From NCBI RefSeq assembly GCF_014925385.1, contig NZ_JACSDK010000016.1:62001-126000 (forward strand): a DNA stretch of 64,000 nt, in the 5' to 3' direction. The stretch's first letter is position 1, and every line of letters starts with the position of its first letter. The stretch is from Pelagibius marinus (GTDB lineage Bacteria; Pseudomonadota; Alphaproteobacteria; Kiloniellales; Kiloniellaceae). A program made the position numbers and the translations under genes. Below are positions 10,020-18,923 of the stretch, piece by piece. The notes below the pieces were generated by a model, which saw only the letters and a program-made list of their open reading frames with translations, ran no database searches and was not told the DNA's origin.

Positions 10020-13000
10020 ATGGACGGTCTGAAGCGCTTGGGACCAGAGGGAGCGCCGACAGGTGAGGGGGAGAGCCCCGAGCTGGGCCAGTTGGCCGGC
10101 GATGCCTTCGAACATCTTCCGGTCGCCGTGGCTTTGGGCCTGCTGCGCGAAGGAGCCTGCGAACCGGAACTCCTGTACGGCAACGGCGCCTTCGCACGCC
10201 TGTTCGGCGGCCGGCTTCCGTCGGTCCTGCCCAGCCACCTGGGCGATCTGACGGCGCAAGCGCGTTCGGCGCTGGAACAGCGCCGGGCGGCCGGCCGCTT
10301 CACCGCCGGCGAGGCCTTTTCCGAGACCCTGACCCTGACTGTGCCGGAGGGCGGGACGGCTCTGCTGAGCTGCCAGTGGGTCCCCCTGTCGCTGACGTCG
10401 GTGGAGGGGCGGTATTGGAGCGCGACGCTGAGCGTCCAGGCGCCGGAGAGCCGCAACGAGGGGGCCCTGCACAGCAGTGCCGACCGCCTGGCCGCGATCT
10501 TCGAGTACTCGCCGGTCGATATCTGCCTGAAGGATGCCCAGGGACGCTATCTGCAGGTCAGCAAGCGCTTTGAGGAGCTATACGGCGTCACCAACGAGCA
10601 GGTTCGGGGCAAACTACCCATCGACATGGGAGTCGATCCGGTCTGGGCGGAGCAGGTGACCTGCGCCGACAGGACGGTGGCTGAGACGTGCAAGCCCCTG
10701 GCCTACGAGGAAACCATTCCCCTGCACCAGGGGGCCGTCGAGGGTTTCACGGTCAAGTTCCCGCTGATCGATGCGACCGGTGAACTGCAGGGCATCGGCA
10801 CCATCTGCACCGACATAACCGAGCGCAAGGAGGCCGAACGGGCCCTGGCGCGCAGCGAGCGCGAGGCCGCACGCTCCAAGGCGCTGCTCTCGGAGGCGAT
10901 CGAGAGCATGACCGACGGCTTCGTCTGGTTTGACAGCGAAGGCCGCCTGGTGCTCTGCAATCAGAAATATTGCGATCTCTATCCCAAGCTCGCCGGCGAG
11001 CTGACGGCGGGTGCGGCCTATTCAGACCTCATGAAGATCGCCTTCGACCGCGACCAGTTCACGGTCCTGGCCGGGTCGGAAGAAGTGAACGGCGACGCGG
11101 CGGTCGCCCATATCTTCCGCAAGCATCCCACCTTCCGCACCAAGACCAGTGAGGGACGCTGGATCGAGGCCCGCAATCACCCCCTGGAGACAGGCGGTTT
11201 CATCGGCATCCGCTTCGATGTGACCGAGCAGGTTGCGGCAGAGGACGCCTTGAAGGAAAGCGAACAGCGCTTCAAGGACTTCGCCCAGTCCGGCCCCGGC
11301 GGCTTCTGGGAGATGGATGAGAGCCTGCGGCTATCCTCCTTCCTGGATGTCCAGACCGAGGCCGGGCGCTCGCGCCCGACGGCGGGCGAGGCAACCGGAC
11401 GGACCCTTTGGGGGCTCTTCGCGGCGGATGTCGTGGGCGACCAGTACTGGCGGCGCCTGCGCCGGGACCTGGAGGGGCGGCGGCCGATCAAGGATCTGCG
11501 CGCGGCCTTCGTCAGCGACGATGGCGAGCGCTTCTATTGGCGCATCAACGGAAAGCCCTATTACGACCGCACCGGCCGCTTTCGGGGCTATCGTGGGGTC
11601 GCGGAGGACGAGAGCGCCGAAATCAAGGCGCGCCAGCGGGCCGAGGCGGCGGAAGAGCGCCTGATCGACGCCATCGAGTCCATCTCCGGCGGCTTCGCCC
11701 TCTTTGACTCCGAAGACCGACTGGTGCTCTGCAATCAGACCTATCGCAGCCGCGCTTTCGATCAAGGCCGGCACATCTACCCCGGAGCCACCTTCGAGGA
11801 GATCGCCCGCGTCAATGCCGGCGAGGGCTGCATCATGGGGTTGGCCGGCGAGGACGAGAAGGAGGACTGGGTGCGGCGGCGCCTGCGCGCCCACCAGGCC
11901 GCGGACGGCAATTTCGAGATCACCTGGAACGACGGGCGCGTCTACCAGATGACCGAGCGGCGCACGCACGACGGTGGCGTCGCCAGCGTCTCCACCGATA
12001 TCACCGAGCTCAAGCGGGCGCGGGAACTCGCGGAGCAGGCGAACCAGGCGAAGACGCGCTTCCTGGCGGCGGCCAGCCACGACCTGCGCCAGCCCCTGCA
12101 TGCCATCGAGCTCTTCGTCGCGGCGCTGGAGGCGACGGTCAGCGACGAGGAAACCCACAGCATCATCGGCGACCTGCGCGAGGCGTCCAATGCGGCGGGG
12201 CGCCTGCTCAACGCCATGCAGGACGTCTCGGAGCTGGAGAGCGGTAAGCTGGAAGGCCGCTTCATGCAGTTTCCGGTGCAGCAGCTGCTGGACCGCATGG
12301 TCCGGGTTTACGGTCCCCAGGCGCGCGAGCGGGGCCTGGAGCTCAAGATGGTGCCATCCAGCCAGGTCGTCTTCAGCGACCCCAACCTGCTGGAGCGGAT
12401 CCTTGGGAACCTGCTGTCGAACGCGGTGCGCTACACGCCCTCCGGGCGGGTCCTGCTCGGCTGCCGCCGACGGCGCGACAAGCTGCGTATCGAGGTCTGG
12501 GACACCGGCCTGGGCATTCCGGAAGGCGAGAAGCAAAGGATCTTTGAGGAGTTCCACCAGCTCGACAACCCGGCGCGCGAACGCCAGCGGGGGATCGGTC
12601 TCGGCCTGTCCATCGTCCGGCGGCTGGCGAACATCTTGGGACACGAGATCTTCCTGCATTCGGTGCGCGGGCAGGGCAGCGTCTTTGCCGTTCAACTGGA
12701 CCAGACCGGGAAGTCCGTCGACTTGTCCCGGCGGGGCGCCGGGCGGCGCCGGGCGAGCATGAAGTCGAACGCCACGGTCCTGGTCATCGACGACGATCGC
12801 CAGGTGCGCAAGGGCATGATCCGCGCCCTCGAGTCCTGGGGCTGCCGCGTGGAGGCGGCGGGCGACTACGACACTGCGGCGGATATCGTCACCGCCGCGC
12901 CCGATGCCTTCGACCTGATCATTGCCGACTACCGCCTGCCCGCCGCCTGCAACGGCGTGCGCGCGGCCGGACGTCTGCGGGTCCTCTGCAAGCGCATGGT

Positions 13001-13163
13001 GCCGGTATTGATCGTCACCGCCGACCAGGGTGAGGAGGAAATGCGGGAGATCACCGGGCAGGGCTTTCCCGCACTGCAGAAGCCGGTCGACCCGGAAGCC
13101 TTGGCCCTTGCCGTAAGCAGCCTGCTCGAGGACTTTTCGGTGTCGGAGCCGGAGGTGTCCTAA
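10020..13163 (+). CDS. PAS-rich hybrid histidine kinase with C-terminal receiver
   Basis: A 1047-residue soluble hybrid sensor kinase; no transmembrane segment is seen. It has several PAS-type modules: about residues 155-275 (ending GTICTDITERKEAERAL), two PAS_7-like repeats that share SIxGGF/MTDGFVWFDSEGRLVLCNQKY (about 290-400 and 545-660), and another between them. The H-box ASHDLRQPLHAIELF places the phospho-accepting His at about 687, followed by the ATPase motifs (NLLSNAVRYTP, DTGLGIP, GIGLGLSIVRRL). The receiver at about 915-1040 has the acceptor Asp at about 970 (LIIADYRLP). There is no DNA-binding output, so a separate partner is needed. It is convergent with the Tad pilus operon. 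Confidence 0.9.
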   Translation: MDGLKRLGPEGAPTGEGESPELGQLAGDAFEHLPVAVALGLLREGACEPELLYGNGAFARLFGGRLPSVLPSHLGDLTAQARSALEQRRAAGRFTAGEAFSETLTLTVPEGGTALLSCQWVPLSLTSVEGRYWSATLSVQAPESRNEGALHSSADRLAAIFEYSPVDICLKDAQGRYLQVSKRFEELYGVTNEQVRGKLPIDMGVDPVWAEQVTCADRTVAETCKPLAYEETIPLHQGAVEGFTVKFPLIDATGELQGIGTICTDITERKEAERALARSEREAARSKALLSEAIESMTDGFVWFDSEGRLVLCNQKYCDLYPKLAGELTAGAAYSDLMKIAFDRDQFTVLAGSEEVNGDAAVAHIFRKHPTFRTKTSEGRWIEARNHPLETGGFIGIRFDVTEQVAAEDALKESEQRFKDFAQSGPGGFWEMDESLRLSSFLDVQTEAGRSRPTAGEATGRTLWGLFAADVVGDQYWRRLRRDLEGRRPIKDLRAAFVSDDGERFYWRINGKPYYDRTGRFRGYRGVAEDESAEIKARQRAEAAEERLIDAIESISGGFALFDSEDRLVLCNQTYRSRAFDQGRHIYPGATFEEIARVNAGEGCIMGLAGEDEKEDWVRRRLRAHQAADGNFEITWNDGRVYQMTERRTHDGGVASVSTDITELKRARELAEQANQAKTRFLAAASHDLRQPLHAIELFVAALEATVSDEETHSIIGDLREASNAAGRLLNAMQDVSELESGKLEGRFMQFPVQQLLDRMVRVYGPQARERGLELKMVPSSQVVFSDPNLLERILGNLLSNAVRYTPSGRVLLGCRRRRDKLRIEVWDTGLGIPEGEKQRIFEEFHQLDNPARERQRGIGLGLSIVRRLANILGHEIFLHSVRGQGSVFAVQLDQTGKSVDLSRRGAGRRRASMKSNATVLVIDDDRQVRKGMIRALESWGCRVEAAGDYDTAADIVTAAPDAFDLIIADYRLPAACNGVRAAGRLRVLCKRMVPVLIVTADQGEEEMREITGQGFPALQKPVDPEALALAVSSLLEDFSVSEPEVS

Positions 13164-13253
13164 GTAGCGTTGCGGCGCCGGGGAGCCGGATGAGCAGCTC
13201 CTCTGGAGGGGCAGCCGGATCGGCCTGCCGCGCTCGCCGGTGCCGTAGGCCGG

Positions 13254-14228
13254 CTACATCTTGCTGAGGGCGTCGATCGTGCGCAGGATGGCGGGGCCGA
13301 TCAGCACCACGAAGAGCGGCGGCAGGATGAAGACGATCATCGGCACCGTCAGCAGGGCCGGCAGGCGCGCCGCCTTTTCCTCGGCCTTCATGGCGCGTTC
13401 CTCACGCGATTCCGCCGAGAGAACGCGGAGCGACTGGGCCAGCGGCGTACCGTAGCGCTCGGCCTGAATGAGGGTGCCGACCATGCCGCGCAACACCGAG
13501 AGATCGGTGCGCTTGGCGAGGTTCTGCATGGCGGTGCGGCGATCCGGCAGGAAACCGAGTTCCAGGCCCGTGAGGCCGAACTCGTCCGACAGCTCCGGCG
13601 AAGTCTTTTCCATTTCGTCCGAGACGCGCATCAGCGTTGCGTCCAGGCTGAGGCCGGCTTCGGCGCAGATGACCATGAGGTCGAGGGCGTCGGGCAGCGA
13701 CTTGCGGATGGCCTCTCGGCGTTTGGACGACTGGTTGTAGACCAGCAGGTCCGGCAGGTAGGCGCCGAGGACCGTGATTCCCAGAGCGGTGCAGGCCTTG
13801 GTGACGGGCTGCAGGTGGTAGGCATCCAGGCCGTAGAGCATGAATACTGCGAGGCCGCCGCAGACAAAGGGCAGGGAGAACTTGAAGAAGAAGAAGCGAA
13901 CCAGCGCGTCCTTGCTACGCCAGCCGGCGCGCAACAGTTTCTCAGAAACCTTGTTGGCCTGGGTACTGCGCAGCAGTTTCAGCCGCTCCACGACCTGGCG
14001 CATGACGGTCATGCTGCCCATGTGGGCCTCGCGCCGCCGCGGCGCCATGACGCCCACGCGCATATCCTGGCGCTGCTTGGCGATCATGATGGCGCGTTTT
14101 GCCGCGGTGTCCCGATGCAGCAGGGCGAACCAGACGGCCAGGCTGCTGACCAGCACGGACAGTGATGTCATGATGACCAGCATGTCCTCGACCGACATGC
14201 CGGGAGGGAGCAGATCGTCGAAGGTCAT
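13254..14228 (-). CDS. tadC: Flp/Tad pilus inner-membrane protein TadC
   Basis: A 324-residue GspF-domain membrane protein (T2SSF), the second inner-membrane platform protein of the Flp/Tad pilus machine. It has an N-terminal membrane helix (VEDMLVIMTSLSVLVSSLAVWFALL), a cytoplasmic helical domain with the family pattern LPDALDLMVICAEAGLSLDATLMRVSDEM, and a C-terminal hydrophobic pair ending VFILPPLFVVLIGPAIL. It overlaps tadB by 4 bp and is the last gene of the operon. No TadD, TadE or TadG gene follows in this window. Confidence 0.93.
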   Translation of the reverse strand: MTFDDLLPPGMSVEDMLVIMTSLSVLVSSLAVWFALLHRDTAAKRAIMIAKQRQDMRVGVMAPRRREAHMGSMTVMRQVVERLKLLRSTQANKVSEKLLRAGWRSKDALVRFFFFKFSLPFVCGGLAVFMLYGLDAYHLQPVTKACTALGITVLGAYLPDLLVYNQSSKRREAIRKSLPDALDLMVICAEAGLSLDATLMRVSDEMEKTSPELSDEFGLTGLELGFLPDRRTAMQNLAKRTDLSVLRGMVGTLIQAERYGTPLAQSLRVLSAESREERAMKAEEKAARLPALLTVPMIVFILPPLFVVLIGPAILRTIDALSKM

Positions 14229-15235
14229 ATCTCGAACTTCACCATCTTGTACATGACGCCGATCCCGATGGCGAAGCTGGTGAAGCCGATGCCGACCAGG
14301 AACATGCCGCGGGGGTCGATCCAGAGCTCCGAGATGTAGCCCGGATTGATCAGGTAGATGAGGATCGCCATGATGAAGGGCAGGGAACCGATGATGTAGG
14401 CACTGGCCTTCGCTTCGGAGGACAGGGCCTTGATTTTCAGCTTCAACTGGCGTCGGCGGCGAAGCACGTCGGACAGGTTGGCCAGGGTCTCGGCCAGATT
14501 ACCGCCGGTCTCCGACTGGATCGCCAGGGCAATGGTGAAGAAGTTGAACTCCTGGATATCCAGGCGCCGCGAGGTCTCCCAGAGGGCTTCCTCCAGCTTG
14601 GCGCCCAGGCGCACGGAATCGGTGACATTCTGCAGCTCGGTGCCGACCGGGGCGACGATCTCCGCACCGGCGGTGCGGATGGACTCGGTGATTGGCAGGC
14701 CGGAGCGCAGGCCGCGGACCATGAGGTCGATGGCCTCTGGAAAATTGGCGATGAACTTGCTGCGCCGGCGCCTGACCAGGAAGCCGACGATGGCGTGGGG
14801 CAGCAGAACCGCAGCCAGCAGGCCGACCAGGGTGCTCAGCAGCAGCGGCGCGGTGTTGGTGAACTTCAGGATGCCGAAGACGAACAGCCCCAGCAGCAGC
14901 GACATGAGCACGTAGTTGCCGAGCGTGAGATTGAGACCGGCGCTGGCCAGGCGCAGGCGCAGCTTCTCGGGTCGTGGGACCAGGTGCTTGATGAGGTTGT
15001 CGAGGAGGGGGATGCCGCTGTCGCCGCTGGCGCGGCGAATGGAGATGATCTCCTCAGGCGTCATCTGCGGCGCATTGCTTTCCTTTACGCGGCTGATGCG
15101 CCGGCGCGTCTGCTTCGCGGTGCCGTTGCCGCCGAAGAACAGCAGGAACAGCACCAGGGTGCCGAAGGCCGGAAGACTGATCAGCAGCCATTCGATGGGC
15201 ACCGAGCCGAGCTGCAGAGGAAGCTCTACGTTCAT
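14225..15235 (-). CDS. tadB: Flp/Tad pilus inner-membrane protein TadB
   Basis: A 336-residue GspF-domain protein of the Tad pilus platform, pairing with TadC. Visible are an N-terminal helix (WLLISLPAFGTLVLFLLFFGG), two central helices, and the F domain with the pattern FPEAIDLMVRGLRSGLPITESI and the ETGGNLAETLANLSDVLRRR signature, then C-terminal helices. The start overlaps the cpaF stop by 4 bp and its stop overlaps tadC by 4 bp, so the three are translationally coupled. Confidence 0.94.
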   Translation of the reverse strand: MNVELPLQLGSVPIEWLLISLPAFGTLVLFLLFFGGNGTAKQTRRRISRVKESNAPQMTPEEIISIRRASGDSGIPLLDNLIKHLVPRPEKLRLRLASAGLNLTLGNYVLMSLLLGLFVFGILKFTNTAPLLLSTLVGLLAAVLLPHAIVGFLVRRRRSKFIANFPEAIDLMVRGLRSGLPITESIRTAGAEIVAPVGTELQNVTDSVRLGAKLEEALWETSRRLDIQEFNFFTIALAIQSETGGNLAETLANLSDVLRRRRQLKLKIKALSSEAKASAYIIGSLPFIMAILIYLINPGYISELWIDPRGMFLVGIGFTSFAIGIGVMYKMVKFEI

Positions 15236-16875
15236 CCCATGGCCTCGAGCAGCGGCTTGTCCAGGCTGAAGTAGGCGGCCTTGGGCGTGAAGTGCGGCCG
15301 CAGGCCGGAGGACTTGTAATTGCCCAGCAGCAGGCCGTCCTTGCCTTCGCCTTGGAACTCGTAGGTGAAGAGGTTCTGGGTGGTGATGATCTCGCCTTCC
15401 ATGCCGACGATCTCTTCCACGTGGGTCACGCGGCGCATGCCGTCACGCATACGCGACACCTGGACGATCATGTCGATGGCCGAGGCGATCTGCGTTCGCA
15501 CCGCCTTGGCGGGCAGGTTGATGCCGGCCAGGCCGATCATGTTCTCCAGGCGGGTCAGGGCTTCGCGCGGGCGGTTGGCGTGAAGCGTGCCGAGGGAACC
15601 GTCATGGCCCGTGTTCATGGCCTGCAGCATGTCCACGGCTTCGGCGCCACGTACCTCACCCAAGATGATTCGGTCCGGGCGCATACGCAGGGAGTTCTTC
15701 ACCAGATCGCGCATGGTGATCTCGCCGCTGCCTTCCAGATTTGGCGGGCGCGTTTCCAGGCGCACCACGTGGGGCTGCTGCAGCTGAAGTTCGGCCGCGT
15801 CCTCGATGGTGACGATACGTTCGCCGGGATCGATCAGCTGCGACATGGCGTTCAGCAGGGTGGTCTTACCCGAACCCGTACCGCCGGAGATCAGGATGTT
15901 GAGCCGGCTGCGGGCGGCGATCTTCATCACCGTGGCCATGGCCGGCGAAATGTTGTTCTGCCGCTGCATCACGTCCAGCGTGATGCCCTTCTTGGAGAAC
16001 TTACGAATGGAGATCGAGGGACCGTCGATCGCCAAGGGCGGAATGATGATGTTGACGCGGCTGCCGTCCATGAGGCGTGCGTCGACCAGCGGCGTCGTTT
16101 CGTCGACGCGACGGCCGATCTGAGAGACGATGCGCCGGGCAATGTTCAGTACGTGCTCGTCGTTCTGGAAGGTGACGTCGGTCAGCTCCAGCTTGCCGCG
16201 GCGCTCCACATAGACCTGCTTCGGCCCGTTGACCATGATGTCGGTCACCGCCTCGTCGGCCAACAGCGGCTCCAGTGGGCCGAGGCCCAGCATGTCGTCG
16301 AGCATAATATCGACGATGGACTGCTGCTCGGGTCCGTTGAGGTTCAATTTCTCGTCGACGACGATTTCGCGGACGATTTCGCCGATCTGGCGGGTCAGGT
16401 CCTCGCGCGGAAGCTGCGAGGCCGCCGAGACGTCCAGGCGCTCCATCACCAGGGGATGGACCTTGTTCTTGGCGGCGGTGACGGTCGGGCTGTGCGAGGT
16501 GGCCTTTGTCCTGTCCTGGCCTTCGGGCGGCGTGACGGCGCCCGGCTGGGCCTGCGGAACCGGCGCGCTGTCCATCAGTTCCTGGCGCTCTTCCGGCTGC
16601 ATGGCGTTGCACTGAAGCAGCCAATCGATCAGGCCGGTGACGAGCTTGCGCCGCTGCAGCAGGCCCAGCTTGGTGCCGCTGCGTTCAATTTCGTAGGTGA
16701 GCAGGTTGCCGATGCGCAGCGCCAGTTCCGGGCGCGGGATGCTGGACAGGTCGTCGTCGCCAAAGAGAGAGAGAACCTTAGGCTGCAGCTGCCGGCGATA
16801 GGCGTCGAGGCTCTCGTCCGAGACCCCTTGCTCGCTCGCGGCGGGCTCTTTGTCTTCGTTGATAACCCCCGCCAC
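15232..16875 (-). CDS. cpaF: Flp/Tad pilus assembly ATPase CpaF (TadA), with a doubled N-terminal module
   Basis: A 547-residue secretion ATPase of the GspE/VirB11 superfamily that powers Flp pilus assembly. Walker A is [14 protein letters not shown] (about 331-344); the Asp box and Walker B follow ([40 protein letters not shown]), plus the His box [14 protein letters not shown]. It is longer than common CpaF proteins. The extra length comes from the N-terminus, where a helical module at about residues 30-92 resembles the one at about 140-200 (see findings). Start ATG at 16875 is 5 bp after the cpaE stop. Confidence 0.94.
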   Translation of the reverse strand: MAGVINEDKEPAASEQGVSDESLDAYRRQLQPKVLSLFGDDDLSSIPRPELALRIGNLLTYEIERSGTKLGLLQRRKLVTGLIDWLLQCNAMQPEERQELMDSAPVPQAQPGAVTPPEGQDRTKATSHSPTVTAAKNKVHPLVMERLDVSAASQLPREDLTRQIGEIVREIVVDEKLNLNGPEQQSIVDIMLDDMLGLGPLEPLLADEAVTDIMVNGPKQVYVERRGKLELTDVTFQNDEHVLNIARRIVSQIGRRVDETTPLVDARLMDGSRVNIIIPPLAIDGPSISIRKFSKKGITLDVMQRQNNISPAMATVMKIAARSRLNILISGGTGSGKTTLLNAMSQLIDPGERIVTIEDAAELQLQQPHVVRLETRPPNLEGSGEITMRDLVKNSLRMRPDRIILGEVRGAEAVDMLQAMNTGHDGSLGTLHANRPREALTRLENMIGLAGINLPAKAVRTQIASAIDMIVQVSRMRDGMRRVTHVEEIVGMEGEIITTQNLFTYEFQGEGKDGLLLGNYKSSGLRPHFTPKAAYFSLDKPLLEAMG

Positions 16876-16880
16876 GGCTG

Positions 16881-18194
16881 TCAGCCCTTCTTAAAGAGGC
16901 CGAAGAGCCCCGACTTCTTCTTCTTCGCCGGGGCGGCCTTCTTGTCTGCGCCCTTGCCGCGCTTCATCTTGACCTTGCCCTTGGCCTTGGATTTAGCCTT
17001 GTCGGGGTCGTCGTCCTGCTCGGGCAGATGGAATTCGCCGACGAATTTCCGCAGCGCCTTGCAGACCTTGGCCCGGGAGTTGGTCTGGGCCAGCGGCTTG
17101 CCGGTGTTGGCGGCGGTGTTGAAGACCTTGGGCTCGTCGGGCAGCACCAGGTCGACCTTATGCTCCAGGGCCTTCTGGAAGTCCTTGAGCTGCATGGCCT
17201 GCTTGGGGCCCATGGCGCGGTTGGCGACGACGCGCAGCGGTGTATCCGGAGCTACTTCGCGGATGCCCCGCAGCAGGCGCAGGGAGTCGCGCAGGCCACC
17301 GAGGGACAGCTCGGTGACGAGGACAATCTCGGTCGCCGCCTCGAAGACGCGCCGGCGGACCGCGTAGGAGGCGCGGGGCACATCGACGACGATGGTTTCA
17401 TTGATGCGGCCCAGGGCCTCGAAGAGGGCGTCCACGGCGTTGGGATTGTACTGGACCTCGGAGGTCAAATTCTCCTCGGTCGCCATGATCGAGAGGTGCT
17501 CGGTCAGCTTGGCGGTGGCGCTGGCGATGAACAGGCCGTCGACGCGCGCCGGGTTCTCCAGAGCCTCGCGCAGGCCGCGCGTCGGCTCGAGGTCCAGGGC
17601 CAGGGCGATGGTCCCGAACTCCAGGTCCAGGTCCACCAGCGCCGTCTTGTACTTGCGCTCCTCGCTGAGGATCCAGGCGAGGTTGAGGGCGACCGTGCTG
17701 GCACCGACGCCGCCGCGCGAGCCGATGACGGCGATGCGCGCCTTCTGATCCGCCGCGTTCTCGGGCTGGTGATTGCTGTGCTGAGACTCCTCGGTCCGGT
17801 TGAGGGCCGAGGCGAGAGCTTTCTCCGTCACCGGCTTTACCAGGTAATCGCTGGCGCCGGAGTCTACGATCTCGCGGTAGACCGCGATGTCGTTGACGCT
17901 GCCGATGCCGATGACTTTGGTGCCGTCCGGCACGGCCGCGGTGAGCGACAGCATGGCGGTCTGCGGAGAGACGGCTTCCGAGACGTCGACGATCAGCAGG
18001 GCGGGCGGCACGGTCCCGGCCAGGTACTCGATGGCCTGGTTCGGGCCGCCGTCGCGCACCAACGGTTCGGCGAAGTATTCGTTCAGTACGGAAGCAACCA
18101 CCGAGTGCGTCTGGTTGTCGCCGACGAATGCTACGCATTCGGCGGCAATCGACTCAGCCGGGTTCTGGTCCAAGATGCGATCCGCCACGCTCAT
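16881..18194 (-). CDS. cpaE: Flp/Tad pilus localisation ATPase CpaE (TadZ)
   Basis: A 437-residue protein with an N-terminal atypical receiver-like domain (about 15-135) and a ParA/MinD-type ATPase domain (from about 150) beginning IAVIGSRGGVGASTVALNLAW, a deviant Walker A, followed by ALVDLDLEFGTIALALDLEP. TadZ/CpaE proteins mark the pole or site where the Tad machine assembles. The C-terminal ~40 residues are a Lys-rich tail (DKAKSKAKGKVKMKRGKG), probably flexible. The start overlaps cpaD by 4 bp. Confidence 0.92.
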   Translation of the reverse strand: MSVADRILDQNPAESIAAECVAFVGDNQTHSVVASVLNEYFAEPLVRDGGPNQAIEYLAGTVPPALLIVDVSEAVSPQTAMLSLTAAVPDGTKVIGIGSVNDIAVYREIVDSGASDYLVKPVTEKALASALNRTEESQHSNHQPENAADQKARIAVIGSRGGVGASTVALNLAWILSEERKYKTALVDLDLEFGTIALALDLEPTRGLREALENPARVDGLFIASATAKLTEHLSIMATEENLTSEVQYNPNAVDALFEALGRINETIVVDVPRASYAVRRRVFEAATEIVLVTELSLGGLRDSLRLLRGIREVAPDTPLRVVANRAMGPKQAMQLKDFQKALEHKVDLVLPDEPKVFNTAANTGKPLAQTNSRAKVCKALRKFVGEFHLPEQDDDPDKAKSKAKGKVKMKRGKGADKKAAPAKKKKSGLFGLFKKG

Positions 18195-18913
18195 TTAGAG
18201 TTGGTATCCTCTTCCTGAAGCGGCTCATCCTTGCCCACGCGATAGCGCAGGACGGACATGCCGTGGCGCTCGGCATCAGCCGGCTCCAGCACGCGGCCGC
18301 GTTCCAGATCGGCTGGATCCGCGACCATGACGCCGAGGTTGTAGGCATTCGAGCAGCCAAATCCGCGATTGAAGTCGGGCGTATTGGGCTCCAGCGGCTG
18401 CGGCTGGTCGCAGTCCGGCAGGATGGCCATGACCTTGGTCACCGTCAGGCCGACTTCGCCGTCGTCCAGGGGGGCCACACGGGCTTCCGCCGTGGTCGCC
18501 AGCGCGCTTTGGTAGCCACGGTCGGCCAGCACCAGCCGCACCGCCTCCAGGCGCTGCAGCGTCAGCCTGTCGAACGTCGCCGGAGCGCCGACGCTGTCCG
18601 CTACGCTGAGCCCGATCAGGCTGTTCGGGGTGGGCTCGGACTCCGCAAGCAGGCGGTCGATGGCCCGCCGCGCCCTGCGGTCCAGGACCGCGCCGTCGCC
18701 GGCGAAGGAGACGCGCTGCTCAAAGATGATGGTCTCGGCCTGGTTCTCCGGCGTGGCCGGGATCTGCTGCCATTTGCCGTTGTAGAATACGGTGTTGATG
18801 GCGTCGGCGACCTTTTGCGCGCCGGGATCACGGTCCGGGTCGCCGGCGCAGCCCGCGGTGGCCAGGCCCAGGCAGAAGAGGGCGCTCAGACGGGTTTTCT
18901 TGTGGCTCAGCAT
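18191..18913 (-). CDS. cpaD: Flp/Tad pilus lipoprotein CpaD
   Basis: A 240-residue outer-membrane lipoprotein that accompanies the Tad secretin. The chosen ATG at 18913 yields a clean lipoprotein signal (KKTRLSALFCLGLATAGC). The mature part has the CpaD pattern, including the C-terminal FGCSNAYNLGVMVADPADLERGR, just before the stop. The frame is open 15 codons further upstream, but that would bury the signal peptide. The gene lies between cpaC (10 bp) and cpaE (4-bp overlap). Confidence 0.9.
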   Translation of the reverse strand: MLSHKKTRLSALFCLGLATAGCAGDPDRDPGAQKVADAINTVFYNGKWQQIPATPENQAETIIFEQRVSFAGDGAVLDRRARRAIDRLLAESEPTPNSLIGLSVADSVGAPATFDRLTLQRLEAVRLVLADRGYQSALATTAEARVAPLDDGEVGLTVTKVMAILPDCDQPQPLEPNTPDFNRGFGCSNAYNLGVMVADPADLERGRVLEPADAERHGMSVLRYRVGKDEPLQEEDTNSK

Positions 18914-18923
18914 CGCAGCGTCC

